Assembly: GCA_964035545.1 (NCBI GenBank)
Contig: OZ037773.1
Span: forward strand, 8,458,751 to 8,522,750
Source of the DNA: Bugula neritina
Lineage: Eukaryota > Bryozoa > Gymnolaemata > Cheilostomatida > Bugulidae
Direction of reading: 5' to 3'
Length of the DNA: 64,000 nt
Position 1 is the first letter of the stretch. Every line of letters starts with the position of its first letter. The notes beneath the pieces were generated by a model that did not search any database, was not told the DNA's origin, and saw only the letters and a list, made by a program, of their open reading frames with translations. The translations under genes were made by a program, and so were the position numbers. Below, piece by piece: positions 51,701 through 63,388 of the stretch.

Positions 51701-53168
51701 ATTATAAAATACAAAAAGCAAGAATAAATTGAAGTGAAATTGTAGTTAAAGATTATGCAAAGTCTTTCTAATTCAGTCACTTCAACAATCTTTTTTTTAG
51801 ATTTAGACACAACACTTTTGCTTTATTTATTTTGTGTTTGAATAATCAAAAGATGTTTCTCTTCATGCATTTTGTACTTGAAATAGTATTGAGGAACATT
51901 TATCTATGCTTTAATTAAGAAAATGCACAGATTTTCGCAATGGTTGAAAAATCACCAGCACAATTAACGAAAGCAGCATTGCTAGAATCAGGCTGTTGCT
52001 AGTAGTATTAGTAGAACTAAGATAGCAATGTATTCGCAGTGGTCATAATATTCCTAGAACCTCTCAAGTCATAATAACATCAGCTAGCTACTAGAAAGTA
52101 GAGTATGAATACTTCTACATTAACTAGTAGACTTACTAGTGCGAGTGAAATTGTAGCAATTATAATATTCATAGTATTTCTTATAGTATCACTTAGCTAC
52201 TAGTAAGAAAAATGTGCTGCACACTCTGCTCATGTTTAAAGCTGCTATTAGTTATATCTGAAAGAGTTGAGTAACTTAGAGCTAGCAGGTATAGGCAGTT
52301 ACATTATGATGGATACAGTCACTGCTGCCTAGCTATGACTCATCATGTTGCTGACTCTTTGTTTCAGCCGGTCAGGAAGTTACCGGGAGACACTCATGTC
52401 AAGCATCTACTTCCTGAAATCAAGCAAGTCGTGATTGATGAACTGAGTATTGAGAGGGCTCACAGTGAGTATAGTTAGTACTACTCACAGTGAGTGTAGT
52501 TAGTACTACTCACAGTGGGTATAGCTAGTACTACTCACAGTGGGTATAGCTAGTACTACTCACAGTGAGTATAGCTAGTACTACTCACAGTGATTAGTGC
52601 CAACTATACTCACTGTGAGTTTAGTTAATACTACTCACAGTGAATATAGGTAGTACTTTTCACAGTGAGTATAATTAGTAGCCTACTACTCAGTGAGTAT
52701 AGATAGTACTACTCACGGTGAGTAATTCTAATCAGTGAGTGGTTAAACTCAGTGAGTAGTTATACTCAGTAAGTGTCTAAACACATGGAGATACTATTCT
52801 TTTGAGGTTTAGAATTTTATTAAGGCAATGGCATAATTATTTCCAATTTTTAATAAAGACCGCTAACTGCAAATTCTTGAAATATATTCAGCGTGTTAAA
52901 CTCTGTATGATAGAATTTCCTTCAACAGGAAATGCATGATGTTGCAGGAGGTGATTGGAGGCAGTTTGCTCACTTGGTAGGAATTTCTACGGAGACTATA
53001 CAGTTCTGGAGGAGGTTGGAGTGTAAGCGTCCCATGCAGCAAGTGATGAGTTACTGGAAAGATTCTCAGGCTGCAGACGTCAGAGCACTTCACAGAATTC
53101 TTCTCTCTGAGCAGGTCAAAGCTGTTAATCTTGCAAAATTAGTTGCTGACTTTTACTACGTTGACTAA
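48787..53168 (+). CDS. Coiled-coil protein with C-terminal death domain (5' end not found)
   Basis: Exons: 48787-48983, 49950-50072, 50330-50471, 50773-50912, 51025-51139, 51379-51533, 52368-52464, 52948-53168 (TAA). Phases join through all eight, for about 395 residues. The first exon is open from its acceptor without an ATG, so a 5' exon is missing, or translation starts at ATG 49962 in exon 2. A basic region (KGRSKSAKKPS) is followed by heptad-repeat coiled coil (SKKQQCIEELSHQ, IEQRIEELEQRVTEQ). The last 74 residues are a death domain: GDWRQFAHLVGISTETIQFW, then VMSYWKDSQAADVRALHRIL, with the expected DWR, LG(I/L)S, W and L positions. Death domains mediate homotypic assembly in apoptotic or immune signalling. 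The exact family is not recognised. The acceptor at 52947 is chosen over 52928 because only it keeps the frame open. Confidence 0.8.
49155..49470. repeat. Degenerate word mosaic (ATAATCATAATGAT / ACTAGTACTACT)
   Basis: Same vocabulary as in the two divergent promoter regions: CAATGATCATAATCATAATG, ATTATGATAATTATAATG, then TACTACTACTAGTAATGCTAG. It lies between the first recognised exon and the exon with the first in-frame ATG of the death-domain gene. Confidence 0.8.
50472..50610 (+). repeat. Degenerate GATATGATAT/AATATGGTAT repeat starting at a splice donor
   Basis: The array begins at the donor GTATGATACGATATATGATA of exon 50330-50471, with imperfect 10- to 20-bp units. Confidence 0.8.
52458..52745 (+). 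repeat. 25-bp minisatellite that includes a splice donor, about 9 copies
   Basis: The unit is ACTCACAGTGAGTATAGTTA followed by GTACT. The first copy lies on the boundary GCTCACA|GTGAGT of death-domain gene exon 52368-52464, so each copy repeats an exon-like end plus GTGAGT donor. Copies decay toward 52745 and one is partly inverted (ACTCACTGTGAGT). Confidence 0.93.
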
Positions 53169-54153
53169 CAGCCCAACACTTGTCATGGCATCACCTTAGT
53201 TCTCAGTCTAACACTTGTCATGGCATCACGTTAGTTCTCAGTCTAACAATTGTCACAGCGATATGAATAGTACTGCCTAAATGATGTGGCAAGGTTTCGC
53301 ATGATCGGTTCATATTGACTGTAATTGCAGACTCTAGTCTTAAGCTAGATCGATGATGGACTGTTTTAGAGACATTAACTTCCTATGCTGTAAATTTCAA
53401 ATAATATTTGCTCAAAATTTAATTTCCCTGAAATGTGCGTCACTCAATCTTAATAATGTAACAAGTTTTTTCTACATTTTGCCACCTCTTTCCTGTGCAG
53501 GTGGCGGAATACTATAACAAATGCAGTACAAAAATACACAAGCGTTTTGGTCATAGTGGATATTGTGTGTACTAAGTCATTCACCTTGTTTCTATTATGC
53601 CGCAACGATTCAGTTTTTTAGGAGACTAGTTTTCAAATTCTACTTCTGTTTTTGTGATTCTCTGAATACTGCCAACGTCTGACAACAACGTCTGACAACA
53701 TCTCCACTTTTTACACTTTTATTTTTATACTTCAGGTTACCACAGCTTGAGGTTATTTTATATAAAGTTTATATTTTGCGTACAAAAGTTAGCATTTATA
53801 TTTTGTTGTTTATTTTTATAAAAAGTATTTTTTTGTTTCAGCACACAACCATTTGAAAAAAAAAATATTGTAGAAAAATTAAGCTGAAAATATTCTGAAG
53901 GTCGTAACAGTGTTACTCTCCAACTGTATAATAGTTAGAAATCTAATAATTAGATGTTATATAAACGATATATTATATATTTATTGACAATAACAATTAT
54001 ATAACTATCATATTACATTATTAAATTACTATATAATATAATTAGTTCTACAAAGTAACTCAGTGTATGCACAGTGCCTAGTGTCAGAGGTGGGCGTAAC
54101 CGGGTCTGATGACTTCCTGTCATATAGTAACAGCCAATCATGCTTCTCTTGAA
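53169..54153. other. Intergenic region between convergent genes
   Basis: Starts with a 39-bp duplication (CTTAGTTCTCAGTCTAACA, about 53180-53250) in the 3' UTR of the death-domain gene. TTTATT at 53980-53985 is a minus-strand AATAAA suitable for DYNC2LI1. The rest is AT-rich with no gene. Confidence 0.6.
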
Positions 54154-57100
54154 TTACATAAGGCCATCCTGAATAGCCTGCTTTTCTAACTCAATCATCT
54201 TTCTTTCAGAGGCCTTCCGATACCTATCCAACTCATTATCTTTTTCTAATCGCAACTTGTCAATCACAGGCTCAGAAAACTGAAAGAAAGCAGATCATAC
54301 AATTATTGTATACATCAATAAGTTCCCAGGAATAGTTGATTAGTAATTTGACAGATTATATAAAACTTGCAACATTCTACATAATGTATAATACAATCTT
54401 GAAGTACATGTATTATATCATAGTGGTTGTCACATAGCAGGTGTCATGTAGTGAGTGTCACATAGCAAGTGTCATATAACAAATGCCCCATAGCAGGTTT
54501 CGTGTAGCAGGTGTCATGTAGCAGGTGTCACACAGCAGGTGTCATAAGCAAGTATCATATAGCAAGTGTCATGTAGTGAGTGTCACAAAGCAAGTGTCGT
54601 ATAGCAGGTGCCAGATAACAGGTGTCATAGATGTCACATAGCAAGTACCTGAACATCTTTGGATGGGTCGTCTGCATGTTTGTTTCGAATAGAATTTTGG
54701 GGAAAGTATTTAGTGAACGCCTGTTTCCACAACTCTACTGGACTGCGTGCCGATATGCTGCCAACATCACTGTCTGGCAGCGGTGGTGAGCCTAGATAAT
54801 AAGAGGAACGTGTAGAATGCCTGCCGTTATATGTATAGCAATGCGTAAACTACATGTTATATATTGACAATATTATTTAGACAAGTTTTATTATATTTAT
54901 ATCTGTTTTAAGGATGTATAGAAGGCAAGCTGTTATACCTTATAGCAGTACAAAACTATACATCATATATTCACTATACTTAGAGATGATGTCATATCTC
55001 ATAGCAATGCGCAAACTATATGTTATATATTTATTTAGACAAGTTTTATTACAAGGTGATGCTGGTAAAAAGAGTATAACTTTAGGTGCAATAAAATAAA
55101 TTGAGTCTTGCAACTGAGAGAGTAGGAATAGAAATAAGGTCACATGACCTTACCAATATTCTGAAAGGAGTCGGATCCAGCTGGTATTACAAGGGGTTTG
55201 CCATGATCCATTTGAATTGACTTGTTGGTCTGTGTACCAAACACCAGACTAGATATCAAACTCCTCACTTTATTCACTGACGACTCTATTTTAACACTCG
55301 TAAACTAAAGAATAGAAATTTAAATTGTTACTACCGAACTGTAACACTTTGGGACTCCAGCACTGGACTCTCTAGTATAGCCTAAGAACTTCACCTCTCA
55401 ATACAATCTATAGGTAAATTATAAAAGCCAAATAACTTCCATTAGCTTCCAGCCATAACTATGTGAATAATTTAACCTGATGGCTAGGCTTTCAGTCATT
55501 CATGGATGCTAGCTTCAATCCTACTGGTCACATGAGAAAAAGACTTCACACCCCCTCTCCCCTCCCCCCTGTTGCCAGTCTACACTTAGATAAAGCACAG
55601 ATAGAAGTTTGTATTGCAAATATCTGCCAAGACTATAAGAAAGTTGTGTATTTTAAACTCTAAAAAAATTCTGGGGCTTAATCGTTATTGCGTTGTTATT
55701 GTGGTTATAGGAGCAAATGTAGCATGATAAAATGATAAAAAAAGATAGCTTGTGAACTTACAATGAGAGATGCTCCGTAAGTATGAGCTAAGAATCTCAG
55801 GCTTTTCACAATCACCTTCTTTTTCTCAGGATCAAACTCTTGAAACAAGTCAAACTTTGTGCCGACTATGACTAAAGGCACTTTGCATGACTCCAGCATT
55901 TCTTGGTCCTACATAGGAAACGCAACTCCAAATATATTTATAGGTTAAAAAAACAGTGCATCAACATAGAGATGATAACTCCAAAGGTAGTATATTTGTT
56001 TTAAAAAAATAAAAATTCAAGCTTAGAATACAATAGGAAAGTATGAGTAAGAGTAAATACTTAAAAGATGGAGACAGGAAAAAACTTTTGAAAAAGCTAG
56101 AGAAAACTGTTTTTTTTTTCATTAAAAAAATAAAAAACTATTGTCTGGTGTGTTAAAGAAACTACCATTACATTACTGCAGCACTACACAACTTGCTTGC
56201 CTTTTGGTCAATAGAAAAGAGAAATTATTACCGACATTGAAAAATTGAAAAATAAAGCATTGACATATATAAAAGATAATGTGGCCCTTAAGTGAATATG
56301 TCATTTGTGTAGAGCAGCATTTACTCACCATGTGGTCACCACCAAGCCTCTCTTTGACACGAGCAGTCACTTTGTCCCACAAAGAGTTATCTTTCCTTGC
56401 AGCTTCAGTGAGACTTGTCTCTATTCTATTGGTTAGATACGAGTGAAGAGCTTCGAATGTCAACCACATGTCGTTGGGCGTCGACAGGTCAACAGTAAGC
56501 AGAATAGATATATCTCTGCAGCAGAAGAGAAACAATGGAGCCTATGTCAACTGAAAATACACCTCGCTACCAGAAGAGCTTAAAATAAAGAAAATGTAAG
56601 CAAGATATAATCAATCATTAACTTTCGGAGAAATGATTCATTTTGTATTGATCATTAGAAAGCATGCAATGTTTTGGCATACAAATGCAACTGTTGAGAA
56701 AACTTCTATAGTTGAAATCAGCAAACTATGATAACAAGTTTTTATGCATGAATATGGAGAAAACAGCGCTTCACTTCTCCAACATGACACAGTACCTCTA
56801 AACTTGCTATACAATAATAGCACATAGCGTATAAATACTGATAAACTACATACAGAACGTTCTTTGCACTGATAACTGTGTCTATCAGCTTGCACATATT
56901 AGCACCTCCACCCAGTTCCCAGATGTGTCCAACATCTTTAACCTGAGAAAAGCCAACACTTTATATCAGATAAGTTGCTTGAAAAATTATAAATTCTGCA
57001 TAGATAGTTATATATGATGGTGTGAGGATAAATTGTTTTATTGATACAGTCAAAAATATTACTGTTGGCTTCACAACAAACTTGAAAAATACAGGGCAGT

Positions 57101-57257
57101 AAGAAATACTGTTAATGCATTAAACTTAAACTAAAACTATGCTAAAATCATTCAACTTTCAACTCTCCTTATAGTAAAGAGGTTAAATTTTAAACTGCTA
57201 TTTATACAGTTTCTAATACAACTGGAAGTTACTGGCCTAACTATACTAGTTGAACTG

Positions 57258-57300
<43 letters not shown>

Positions 57301-57918
57301 ACACAACCACTACCATGCAAATACTTCACAGATACTACTTACAGAGTTGTGGCCTTTAGCTCTTCTACCAAATGTATACTCTAAAGCTGTGGTAGGTTTC
57401 GGTGTTTCATCTCTGTCCAGAAACCGCAACACTAAAGTTGTCTTTCCCTGAACCAATACAATAATCAAATAGCAGCAGAATACCTGGTTTTATGAAACAG
57501 ATATGATACTTTTAGAAGATTCCAGAACATTTGTGTCAAACATTCTACAACTCCTTTGACATACCGCATTCTTATTTCCAACAACCAAAAGATGCTTTTC
57601 TTCAGAACTATTATCTGAAGAAAGTTTAGCGTGCTGCTCAATTCCTAGATCCCAAAGACTGTCTCCTCTTCTGCAAAATTAAATTAAATTAAATTAAATT
57701 GTATAACAAACATATCAATATTCACAAATGAAAATAAAAAAGGCAACTTCAGTTCAAGACATTGATATATTGGTAGTTTTAGTTGCAGAAATACTGTAAT
57801 GTTTTATAATACAGTAGCTCTCAAGCAATAAATATGTCCAGCTGTTTTTGTTAAAGCACCTAACTTGCGCATATTAATATGAACACTTGATATAAATGTA
57901 AACATACCCTTTCACCAT
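54154..57918 (-). CDS. DYNC2LI1: Cytoplasmic dynein 2 light intermediate chain 1
   Basis: A subunit of the dynein-2 motor that drives retrograde intraflagellar transport in cilia. Exons in gene order: 57908-57918, 57565-57670, 57343-57447, 56854-56942, 56329-56515, 55762-55908, 55154-55304, 54649-54791, 54154-54279. All phases join, giving 354 aa against about 351 in human. The Ras-like P-loop [18 protein letters not shown] is near residue 37. [46 protein letters not shown] and [16 protein letters not shown] follow in the family order. The C-terminus has [15 protein letters not shown] and a charged helix ending QDGLM. The first coding exon has only 11 coding nt (ATG GTG AAA GG). It is chosen because it is followed by GTATGT and restores the phase. 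A polyadenylation signal lies on the minus strand at 53980-53985. The gene shares a divergent promoter region with NAPA. Confidence 0.95.
54415..54645. repeat. Degenerate 14- to 18-bp minisatellite
   Basis: Many imperfect copies of GCAGGTGTCATGTA and GTGAGTGTCACATA in the last intron of DYNC2LI1, reaching the donor of exon 54649-54791 (read on the minus strand). Confidence 0.9.
57259..57300 (-). repeat. (CTG)14 triplet repeat, CAG in the gene sense
   Basis: A perfect 42-base CTG run in the DYNC2LI1 intron between exons 57343-57447 and 56854-56942. Transcribed as (CAG)14. Confidence 0.98.
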
Positions 57919-59828
57919 TGCTCAGCTATAAATTGTTCAGTCACCATAGGTCAAGATTGTCTATTAAATAACGAATATATTGCTTTTCAACTGTATCTTC
58001 TTGTCATTATCTAAAAATTGCAGCTTTACAGTGTAAATGAAAATTATAATTTAGAGAGGCTTCATCATCATTTTTATTCTGGTAGATTAGATTTCATTTT
58101 CAAGTAACAAATTGAACCACTTAAATCTAAAGTAAAAACCAAGGACATTTATTTTTAAATCATTGTTTATTAAAAGTTGCCCTAAGGTTTTACTTTCTTT
58201 AAAATAATGAACTGGTCATACAATTACAATAAGGGCATTAGTGCATACAAAAATTCAAACTAAAAATTAAATTAACGTTTAAAACAATTAAATCATAATC
58301 ATAATGATAATCAACTTTTCCGCACGTGATACTCATAAAAATACTAATAGTAATAATAATAGTCATACTCACACTCATAGTCATAGTGAGTTAACTATAA
58401 CTATAAGTATAAGTTAAACTTAATCTATGAGTATAGTGTTAAACTTAATGAACTGCACAACTTTTTCAATAATAAATTTATAGTTGGCATAATTACTTTA
58501 TCGTGTCTAAAAATTGCCCAACAACTGCATGTGTTCATATATGTAAAAGAAAACTATGCGTTAGATAATCATAATACCTCTTACTAGTAATAGAATGTCA
58601 ATAATGGCCTTCGGTTAGCGTCGTGTTGCCGTGATATGATATTCTGCGGCAAATGGAATGTTTTATATTATTGGATAAATAGAAGGCGTGAGTACACGTG
58701 ACACATGTTTAGTTTCCGCTTTTGATCAATAATAAATGGTCCAACACAATAATTATAATCACAATCACAATCACAATGAGTGAATGATGAAGCGGGCATT
58801 AAAACGTGTTTGGCATTTCAAATCATGATTCATGATTCATTCGTATAGACTTGAAGCATGATTTTTCGTAATCATTTAATTTTTATTTTATTAGTACTAG
58901 TTGATTAGACGTAGTTTGAGTTATACTTATAGTTATAGTACTAGTAGGGTTGTACAGGTACTCCGTACCACTACTAGTAGTAGTACTACTACTAGTAAAC
59001 TAAAACTGTAAGTGTAGACGTAGCGGTAGTAGTAGTACAAGTACTACTTCTAGTTCCACTTCTAGTTCTATTTAATTTTATACTTATAATTTTACTTCTA
59101 GATTTAACTATCTTTTAGCCATTACTCATTAGTCAATTATGATTATCATTATGTTGCGGATTTTGAAGTTGAAATGAATAGTCAATAAGCAGAACTGATG
59201 GCCTGTGTTTTTGACTTATCATTATAGTTATAGTTACGAGTTATTTACAGTTCCTACAATTACTGTTACTGGTGGTGTTAGACTTGCAAAATTTAAAGTT
59301 AATACCCATGCTCATAGTCATAGACTTAAAGCGATAGCCGGATAGGCAACATGACAATTGACATAGTGATAGTCATAGTCATATTGGTACTGGTAGTCAA
59401 TAAGTATTACTGAATAATTCATAGTCATAATCATACGCCTATAGCTTTTAAGTATAGATTAATCAATAAATAGCCTTTATAACTGTATCAGTGTGTGCTA
59501 TCAGTATCACTATGCCTGACAATATTAAAACTATTAGTATTAAATTATAATGATTACTTTTACATTTTTATTTTTAGCTATGTGTTTTTCTAGTAAAACT
59601 ATTGTTAGGTTAAAACTGAGATGCTTATACTACTTCTAAAATTTATATCAATATCAAAAAGATGCAATCATTTCATTTCAATTTAAAACTGGTGGAGCCT
59701 GAGGTTAAATCAACGTTGCTATTACATAATAAAAAGTGGTTATAGTCATTCACAAATCGTGTTGGTCTTCATGATTGCTTAGTGCACTTAAATGAGTAAT
59801 TTTTTATATCAACAGGGAATAAGAAAAA
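57919..59828. promoter_or_regulatory. Divergent promoter region of DYNC2LI1 and NAPA, with word mosaics
   Basis: The 1.9 kb between the two start codons has no gene. From about 58290 to 59560 it is a mosaic of AATCATAATCATAATGATAA, AATCACAATCACAATG, TTATACTTATAGTTATAGT and TACTAGTAGTACTACTACTA words. This is the same vocabulary as in the RRP8/tectonic spacer, and it continues into NAPA intron 1 (60170-60300). CACGTG-containing words occur at about 58324 and 58695. Start sites cannot be placed. Confidence 0.6.
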
Positions 59829-62800
59829 ATGGCTGGGGACCCTTCCGAGCAGAGAGCCTTGCAACTAATTGCGGAAGCAGAAAAGAAAATCAAGTCTAGT
59901 ACAGGATTTTTGAACACACTTCTTGGAAGGTTAGTGTCTGAGTGTTTATCGTGTGGCCTTTTTTGACAAATGGTTTGTCTTTAGTCTCTACAGACAATTA
60001 ATTTGAAGTATTTGCTTAAAATATTGATATTTTCTCTAGTGTAGTAACTAGCAGCTGTAGGTGCAGCTTTAGACATTAGCAAATATTTAGATCAAGGTGC
60101 TCGTAGCATGGCTTAGGCTTGATAATTTTTTATTTTCAAGAAAAATATTGGTGTAATAAAACAACTTCTTGCTAGTACCCCTACTAGTAGTACAAATAGT
60201 AGTACTAGTACTCTTTGTACCATGAGTTCATACTGATACTGCTAGTACTACTGACAGTATTAATGTGTCCTAATGGTACAAACAGTACTAGCAATCGTGT
60301 GTACTACATGTGTTGTATATTTCTACTAGTGGTACTTCTAAACTAGAGGATGCCTCTGATTTGTACAGTAAAGCTGCCAATAATTTCAAGATGGCAAAGA
60401 ACTGGTCAGGTGAGATTCTTGACTCAACTCTTTGATATTTAATGTATTGTGACCTTATAATATTGTGACATACACCATATAATATTGTGACATACACCAT
60501 ATAATACTGTGACATACACCATATAATACTGTGACATACACCATATAATAATGTGACATACACCATATAATACTGTGACATACACCATATAATACTGTGA
60601 CGTACACCATATAATACTGTGACGTACACCATATAATACTGTGATGTATACACTATAATACTGTGAAATATACACTATATATTTCCTTAGGTGCCGGAAG
60701 TGCATTCTGTGAGAGTGCCAAACTTCAACTGAAGCTGGGTAGTAGACACGATGCTGCAAGTGCTTTTGTTGACGCTGGCAACTGTTACAGGTACTTGTGA
60801 TGTTGACTCACAGTTTTTTCTTGCACCAAGTTGCTTTTAAATTCTCTTTAAAATCACAACTATTCAAAATCTGGAGGATACTTATAGTCCGAGGTTCTTC
60901 TAGAACCACAGTTGGTGCCAAGTATGCGCCTCTTACTCTGTCAAATCATTTCTATGATCTCTAAGGCTAAATCACTCTTTAAGTTGTCATCATAATTGGA
61001 GTTATCTCTCATTTGCTTATCCAGGAAATCCGACCCACAGGAAGCACTGACTTGTCTCAACAATGCCATTGAGATCTACACGGACATGGGCAGATTCACA
61101 ATTGCCGCCAAACACCACATCACTATTGCCGAGATATGCGAGCAGGAAACTGCTGATCTCGAGCTTGTAAGCTGCATCTATTATCACGATAATATAATAT
61201 AATAGTATGTCTGTATAGTGTGCACTGCTCTAAGTGTTGTTTACTGTAGATACTGGCTATACTTTCAGTTTTCTTGTGGTACATTGTATTCATGTCAATT
61301 TGCTTTACTGTTATTTGACATAAGTTTCGAGAATGCTGGCTTTACCTTTACCTGTAGTACATGAATTAAACATTAGTGGGTCGTTCTCTGCATTTCTAGT
61401 CATTTGTATGTCTAGTTTGGGTTGTCTTCTCTCCATTCATTGGGGTTGTGCATGTCCCTGACTGCTTATAGTCATTCTTTTACTAGTTACATGATGCTGC
61501 AGTCACATGACACTCGCAGTCACATGATGCTGCAGTCACATGATGCTGCAATCACATGATGCTGCAGTCACATGATGCTGCAGTCACATGATGCTGCAGT
61601 CACATGACATGTAGTAGTATATATATTGAGGCCCTGTGCTGCTACTCTGCTATGCATAGCTCATGTAGAATTAGTACATCATACTGAAGTAACTTGTCTA
61701 TAAGTAGTAATCAATATGAGATGCTCACAGTGCTTCTACTAAGGCATGATATCTATTGATTGCATCTTGTCATCAAGTAGTTATAGAATACATTACATGA
61801 CACACACACACTATAATATAAGTATGTCAGTTAAACTTTCTGAGGAAGAATGTTGGGATTTATCTCCTCTCTGGAGTTAGTTATAATCAGACTGTATTGT
61901 GCTAGCACTTCTCTTAGTGAGGAAATGGTGTCAAGTTTTCCTATACATTCCTCTGTCAGTGTATTGGTATTAATTTAGTTGCCATTAAATCATGAAGTTA
62001 GTTCTTCCTCGTTCCTGCTACTCACTCTATTTACTTGCTAGAGATTGCTTCAGCTGATCGGCGTTATCCTATCCTGCAGATTGCTTCAGCTGATGGGAGT
62101 TATCATATCCTGCTACTTTGTAGGCCATTAAGAACTACGACAGAGCCTCGGACTACTACAGGGGGGAGGAGTCAACCAGCTCGGCCAACAAATGCAGCCT
62201 TAAAGTGGCCACACTCTGCGTCCAACTCAATCCTCCTGACTTTGACAAAGCCACAAAGATATTTGAGATGGTGTGTATTGTATCAGCCACTTATAGTTAC
62301 ATTTGAGATGGTGTGTATTGTATGAGTTACTTAGAGTTACATTGATTTTACCCGAGCAGCTCTTCCAACTTTTTGGCTAGTCTGAATAAAATTCACTTCC
62401 TGTACCAGTACTTATGGCACATTCTCAGACGCATGCAGCTAAGAAGAAAGTTATACTTATAGTTATAGTTGGATTCTAATTGTAATTAGATATGTAATGT
62501 ATATATCTATACAATGAGTTAATTTATGTGGGTAATTACACGGCATAGAAGTTGTCTGTCTTGCCGTTGAACAATTAATAATGTTAGTCCTAGAACATGT
62601 AACTTCTACTTCTCTCTATTTATACCTGCTGTGTGTCTGTAGCTGGGCAAGACGGCAATGGACAACACTCTCCTCAAGTACAGCGCTAAGGACCATTTCT
62701 TCAAGGCCGTGCTCTGTCAACTCTGCGTAGACCGACTGAATGGCGAGCAAGCACTCAACAGGTTCAAGGACATTCATCCAGCATTCGCCGACTCCAGAGA

Positions 62801-63388
62801 ATGCAAGTTTCTCGAAGTAAGTTGTGGGCAGATTATTCCTAGACTGTTCTAACCAAATACTACTCTATTTTCAGTCTATTTCAAGTATATTTCCAGTCTA
62901 TATCTAGTATATTTCCAGTCTATATCTAGTATATTTCCAGTCTATATCTAGTATATTTTCAGTCTATTTCAAGGCTATTTCCAGTCTATTTCTAGTATAT
63001 TTCCAGTCTATTTCTAGTATATTTCCAGTCTGTTTCAAGGCTCTTTCTAGACAATTTAGGCTTGTGGCTTCATACTCTGTCAGAAAGCCTAATCACTCTT
63101 CATATTCTAATTATTGTGAAATTCCCCAAAACGTTGAGAATTAAGTCATTCCAGTTTTATTATGCAGAGTTGTCTACCCACTGGGATATATTGTCCCAAT
63201 GACAACTCCATACTGAGATCTTAGTGTGTTTGTTGCAGAAGATCATCCCAGCTATAGAGAACGAGAATGTGGATGATTTCACGGAGGCAGTCACCGAATA
63301 CGACAAAATCAGCAGGTTTGACCAGTGGATGACCTCCATACTGCTTCGACTCAAGAAGCAGATAAATGAAGAGGAAGATTTGAGATAA
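59829..63388 (+). CDS. NAPA: Alpha-soluble NSF attachment protein (alpha-SNAP)
   Basis: Alpha-SNAP recruits the ATPase NSF to SNARE bundles so they can be taken apart after membrane fusion. Exons: 59829-59929, 60330-60409, 60691-60790, 61025-61166, 62124-62270, 62643-62816, 63239-63388. Phases join, giving 297 aa against 295 in mammals. TPR-like helical repeats run through the protein. Family landmarks: [19 protein letters not shown], the NSGxx-type loop variant [70 protein letters not shown], and the conserved C-terminus [20 protein letters not shown] then DLR, which stimulates NSF. The start context AAAAAATGGCT is good. AATAAA occurs at 63574-63579 and 63697-63702. Each of several introns carries a different tandem repeat. 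Confidence 0.96.
60450..60685 (+). repeat. 22-bp minisatellite, about 10 copies, filling NAPA intron 2
   Basis: The unit is ACCATATAATACTGTGACAT plus AC, with ATTGTG, GTGACG and GTGATG variants. It occupies most of the 281-nt intron 60410-60690. Minus-strand open frames here are products of the repeat. Confidence 0.95.
61485..61612. repeat. 16-bp minisatellite, about 8 copies
   Basis: The unit is CACATGATGCTGCAGT, with GACACTCGCAGT and GCAATCACATG variants, in NAPA intron 4. Confidence 0.93.
62042..62123 (+). repeat. 36-bp duplication at the acceptor of NAPA exon 5
   Basis: Copies at 62042-62077 and 62078-62113 share AGATTGCTTCAGCTGAT and TTATC..TATCCTGC. The junction between copies makes an acceptor-like CCTATCCTGCAG 44 bases before the real acceptor (62123). 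Confidence 0.85.
62261..62340 (+). repeat. 40-bp duplication spanning the NAPA exon 5 donor
   Basis: The last ten bases of exon 62124-62270 and its donor (ATTTGAGATG|GTGTGT) recur at 62301-62316, followed by the same intron start (ATTGTATCAGCCACTTA against ATTGTATGAGTTACTTA). Use of the second donor would read into TGA. Confidence 0.92.
62868..63035 (+). repeat. 21-bp minisatellite with acceptor-like TTCCAG words, about 8 copies
   Basis: The unit is ATTTCCAGTCTATATCTAGT plus A in NAPA intron 6. Each copy carries a pyrimidine-AG acceptor-like site upstream of the true acceptor at 63238. Confidence 0.9.

Noticed and set aside
60288-60759. Minus-strand frames of [14 protein letters not shown] type
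   Set aside because: Antisense of the 22-bp array in NAPA intron 2.
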